From Massilia brevitalea (GTDB taxonomy: Bacteria; Pseudomonadota; Gammaproteobacteria; Burkholderiales; Burkholderiaceae_D), in assembly GCF_030711405.1 (NCBI RefSeq), contig NZ_JAULSI010000020.1:32134-96133 (forward strand): a stretch of 64,000 nt of DNA, given 5' to 3'. The translations under genes and the position numbers were made by a program. The notes below the pieces were generated by a model. It was given only the letters and a program-made list of their open reading frames with translations, searched no databases and was not told the origin of the DNA. Below are positions 62,240-64,000 of this stretch, in pieces. Position 1 is the first letter of the stretch. Each line of letters starts with the position of its first letter.

Positions 62240-62788
62240 ATGAAGCTGAAAAACGGTGTTTTCCATTCGATTCTTATCGTTGCATTGACGGGCTGCGCCC
62301 ACGGCCCCGCGGTCCAGAACGACTTGCCGAACTCGCTGACGGCGCACATCAATAACGACGCCACAGGTACGATGGTCATGCGCGGAGGTAATCTCTACAC
62401 CTTTGCCAACGAACACTGTGAAGCGGCAGAGATGAAAGCAAGCAAGACTTCCATGAACAGCCAGGAAGCGCTTTCCACCATCCTTCTGACTCCAGGCAAA
62501 CCGCTCACCTTCGCGCTGACGACCCTCAACGCGCAGGGATTCAAGGGCAATTGGGGCTGTTCCGTCACCGCGACCTTCACTCCCGAAAACGGCAAGCGTT
62601 ATCTCGCCATGCTCCAGACCGAAGGCGATAACCGTACTTGCCGGATAACGCTGACGGACCAGGACAACCGGACCATTCCGACGGCGATGCCTGAATACTC
62701 GTGCGTCAAGACCCTGGCCGGCACGGTCAAGAACGGCGAGCGGCACGCGTCGACGCCTTATGTACCCCGAGTCAGCGTGTCCCGCTAA
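62240..62788 (+). CDS. Lipoprotein of unknown function, paralogue of the third gene
   Basis: 182 residues. Signal with lipobox ALTGC (Cys19). The mature part has four cysteines in the pattern EHC, NWGC, NRTC and PEYSC and a beta-rich fold (TATFTPENGKRYLAMLQTEG, CRITLTDQDNRTIP). The same cysteine and sequence pattern recurs at 63252, so the two are paralogues. There is no named domain. It starts a group of three small lipoprotein genes. Confidence 0.8.
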   Translation: MKLKNGVFHSILIVALTGCAHGPAVQNDLPNSLTAHINNDATGTMVMRGGNLYTFANEHCEAAEMKASKTSMNSQEALSTILLTPGKPLTFALTTLNAQGFKGNWGCSVTATFTPENGKRYLAMLQTEGDNRTCRITLTDQDNRTIPTAMPEYSCVKTLAGTVKNGERHASTPYVPRVSVSR

Positions 62789-62802
62789 GCTGGCCACCGC
62801 CC

Positions 62803-63255
62803 ATGCGCAATCACACGACAAGCTGCAGCCTGGCGCTGGCCCTGGTGCTGGCTGCAACGCTGACGGCATGCTCCACGGCCTACCAGGACGCACGCTCGTC
62901 CTCGCTCGTGAAAAATCCGGGGGGCGGCTACGATGAGGAACGAGGGCCGGGCGGACTGATCAAGGTAAGGTATGCCGGCAATCAAGCGATATTGATGTAC
63001 CAGGTCCAGCACTACGCCTTGTACCGGTGCGCAGAGATCGCCCAGCGCGAAGGAAGTCCCTACTTCGCCCTGTACCAGACGCTGGCCGACGCGCTGCAGG
63101 ACCGCCGCGCCGACACCGTCCGGCCAACCACCTTGCTCGGCATTCCGCATGCGGAGGTCTATATCAAGCTGCACCCGGCAGCCGGCCCCGGCTTGCTGTC
63201 CACCGCGCAAACGCTGGCCAACCTGAAGCCCATCGTGTTCAAGGATCCCACATGA
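62803..63255 (+). CDS. Lipoprotein of unknown function
   Basis: 150 residues with lipobox LTAC (Cys23). The mature part (YQDARSSSLVKNPGGGYDEE, RGPGGLIKVRYAGNQAILMY) contains a helical segment with an isolated Cys (YALYRCAEIAQREG). It is not related to its two neighbours. The start at 62803 lies 14 bases after the previous gene, and the end overlaps the next as ATGA. Confidence 0.8.
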   Translation: MRNHTTSCSLALALVLAATLTACSTAYQDARSSSLVKNPGGGYDEERGPGGLIKVRYAGNQAILMYQVQHYALYRCAEIAQREGSPYFALYQTLADALQDRRADTVRPTTLLGIPHAEVYIKLHPAAGPGLLSTAQTLANLKPIVFKDPT

Positions 63256-63680
63256 AGCGCTGGAACGGCTTGCCTGGCGTGTGGTTCTCTATGACGCTGT
63301 GCGCCATGACGCTGTGCGCCTGCGCGGCACCCGATTACCAGCCGGCGCCGTCGGAAGCGCTTGCCCAGGTCCGTTTCGTGAACGTCGACCGGCCCCACAT
63401 CTGCGTCTCCGGAACCGCATTCGCCTTGCACCCCGACACGCGCGGCCATGCGAGCGTGCCGGCAGGCCGCATGGTGCAGTTGACGACCGAATTCAAGCAA
63501 GGTGCAGGCCACTGTTCGCCGTCGCTGCGCTTCATGCCACAGGCGGGCCAGACCTATGATTTCACCGTTGAAGCACGCGCCGAACGATGCTTCGTCACGC
63601 TGATGCGGCACGACCCGTCGGCGGAATACGGACTCCGGCTCGTCACGGACGCCATGCCGGCGCCGGGAATATGTCAATAA
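63252..63680 (+). CDS. Lipoprotein of unknown function, paralogue of the first gene
   Basis: 142 residues, starting at the ATG of an ATGA overlap. Lipobox LCAC (Cys24). Matching the first gene are GHCSPSLRFMPQAGQTYDF, AERCFVTLMRHDPS and DAMPAPGIC, so four cysteines are conserved. Function unknown; an outer-membrane attached, disulfide-stabilised small domain is likely. Confidence 0.8.
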   Translation: MKRWNGLPGVWFSMTLCAMTLCACAAPDYQPAPSEALAQVRFVNVDRPHICVSGTAFALHPDTRGHASVPAGRMVQLTTEFKQGAGHCSPSLRFMPQAGQTYDFTVEARAERCFVTLMRHDPSAEYGLRLVTDAMPAPGICQ

Positions 63681-63773
63681 GGTGCAGATAAGGACGCGCC
63701 TCAGCAACGTCATCTTCCGAAAAATCGGTATCCGCCTGGCCATCGCTGAAATGATAACGATAACGGCAAAACA

Positions 63774-63882
63774 CGTAGAGGATGTGAAAAAATCGTCAGG
63801 GCAAGGCGCCGAGTCGAAAACAGTACGAGCGTACGGCGAGACGAGGCAACGCAGCCATGGCGATTTTTTCACATCCTCGTAG
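63774..63882. mobile_element. MITE-like palindromic element, copy 2, nested in a REP-like palindrome
   Basis: The element is 63779-63877 (99 bases), flanked by direct repeats CGTAG (63774-63778 and 63878-63882). Termini AGGATGTGAAAAAATCGTCA and TGGCGATTTTTTCACATCCT pair except for one G-T. The core matches copy 1 with two differences. The right duplication is also the start of REP-like copy G, so the element inserted into that palindrome. Confidence 0.88.
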
Positions 63883-63905
63883 GGTGGGCGCTCCGTGCCC
63901 ACGCG
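63878..63905 (+). repeat. REP-like palindrome, copy G
   Basis: CGTAGGGTGGGCGC-TCC-GTGCCCACGCG. Its arm has one imperfect pair (GC/GT). Its first five bases CGTAG are the right-hand target duplication of the MITE-like element. Confidence 0.82.
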
Positions 63906-63946
63906 TAATGCATGCGGCCCAATCCCGCATCCTGCGGCCTCCTGCC

Positions 63947-64000
63947 TTACTCGATCCACATCGCCTCCACCTGCGGCGTCCCACCCCAATCAGCCGGATA
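63947..64000 (-). CDS. C-terminal end of an unidentified protein
   Basis: Reading leftward from the window edge gives ...YPADWGGTPQVEAMWIE and a TAA stop at 63947-63949. Only 17 codons are inside, so neither the family nor the reality of the gene can be settled. Confidence 0.35.
   Translation of the reverse strand, partial: YPADWGGTPQVEAMWIE

Overview
This window looks like the chromosome of a high-GC betaproteobacterium of the Oxalobacteraceae (Massilia/Telluria/Janthinobacterium type). The basis is gene content and protein character: a betaproteobacterial flagellar locus with a second-type MotCD stator, a PEP-CTERM exosortase substrate, and paired REP-like palindromes. The genus is an inference and was not tested by a search.

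Positions 1-45446 are essentially one large motility locus. In order it holds the end of an EAL protein, a small unknown gene, fliS, fliT, a FliK-like gene, a stand-alone FlhB C-terminal domain and a PilZ flagellar brake. Then come fliE (reverse) divergent from fliFGHIJK, fliLMNOPQR, a PAS-GGDEF-EAL protein and a PEP-CTERM protein with a sigma-54 promoter. The reverse-strand rod/hook operon flgBCDEFGHIJKL lies at 30399-19522, divergent from flgA, flgM and flgN. A second PilZ protein follows. An insert of secreted and envelope genes (acyltransferase, an unknown secreted protein, an M35-type metalloprotease and a stand-alone relative of its N-terminal domain) separates this from the reverse-strand block flhB-flhA-flhF-flhG-fliA-motC-motD. 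Filament, cap, chemotaxis and flhDC genes are not in the window. Four c-di-GMP proteins (two enzymes, two PilZ receptors) are embedded among the motility genes, so the locus links second-messenger turnover to flagellar output.

From 45610 on the window is mostly housekeeping and envelope genes: a WecA-like glycosyltransferase, an unknown secreted protein, a fumarylacetoacetate-hydrolase family protein, phospholipase A1, an RsuA-type pseudouridine synthase, SppA, a Rieske protein, a HAD phosphatase and RluC. These are followed by RNase E with a long leader, moaA, a MobA-MoeA fusion gene, and three small lipoprotein genes, two of which are paralogous.

The most notable observations are as follows. 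(1) A 100-bp mobile palindromic element with 5-bp target duplications is inserted in frame inside fliT; a second copy at the right end is nested in a REP-like palindrome, and the arm differences between the two copies are compensatory. (2) A near-perfect sigma-54 promoter precedes the PEP-CTERM gene. (3) A metalloprotease lies tail to tail with a secreted protein that resembles only its N-terminal domain, a possible protease/inhibitor pair. (4) MobA and MoeA are fused. (5) FlhG has lost its ATPase signature residues. (6) The hook protein carries an insertion of about 105 residues. No tRNA, rRNA, CRISPR array or complete IS element was seen.
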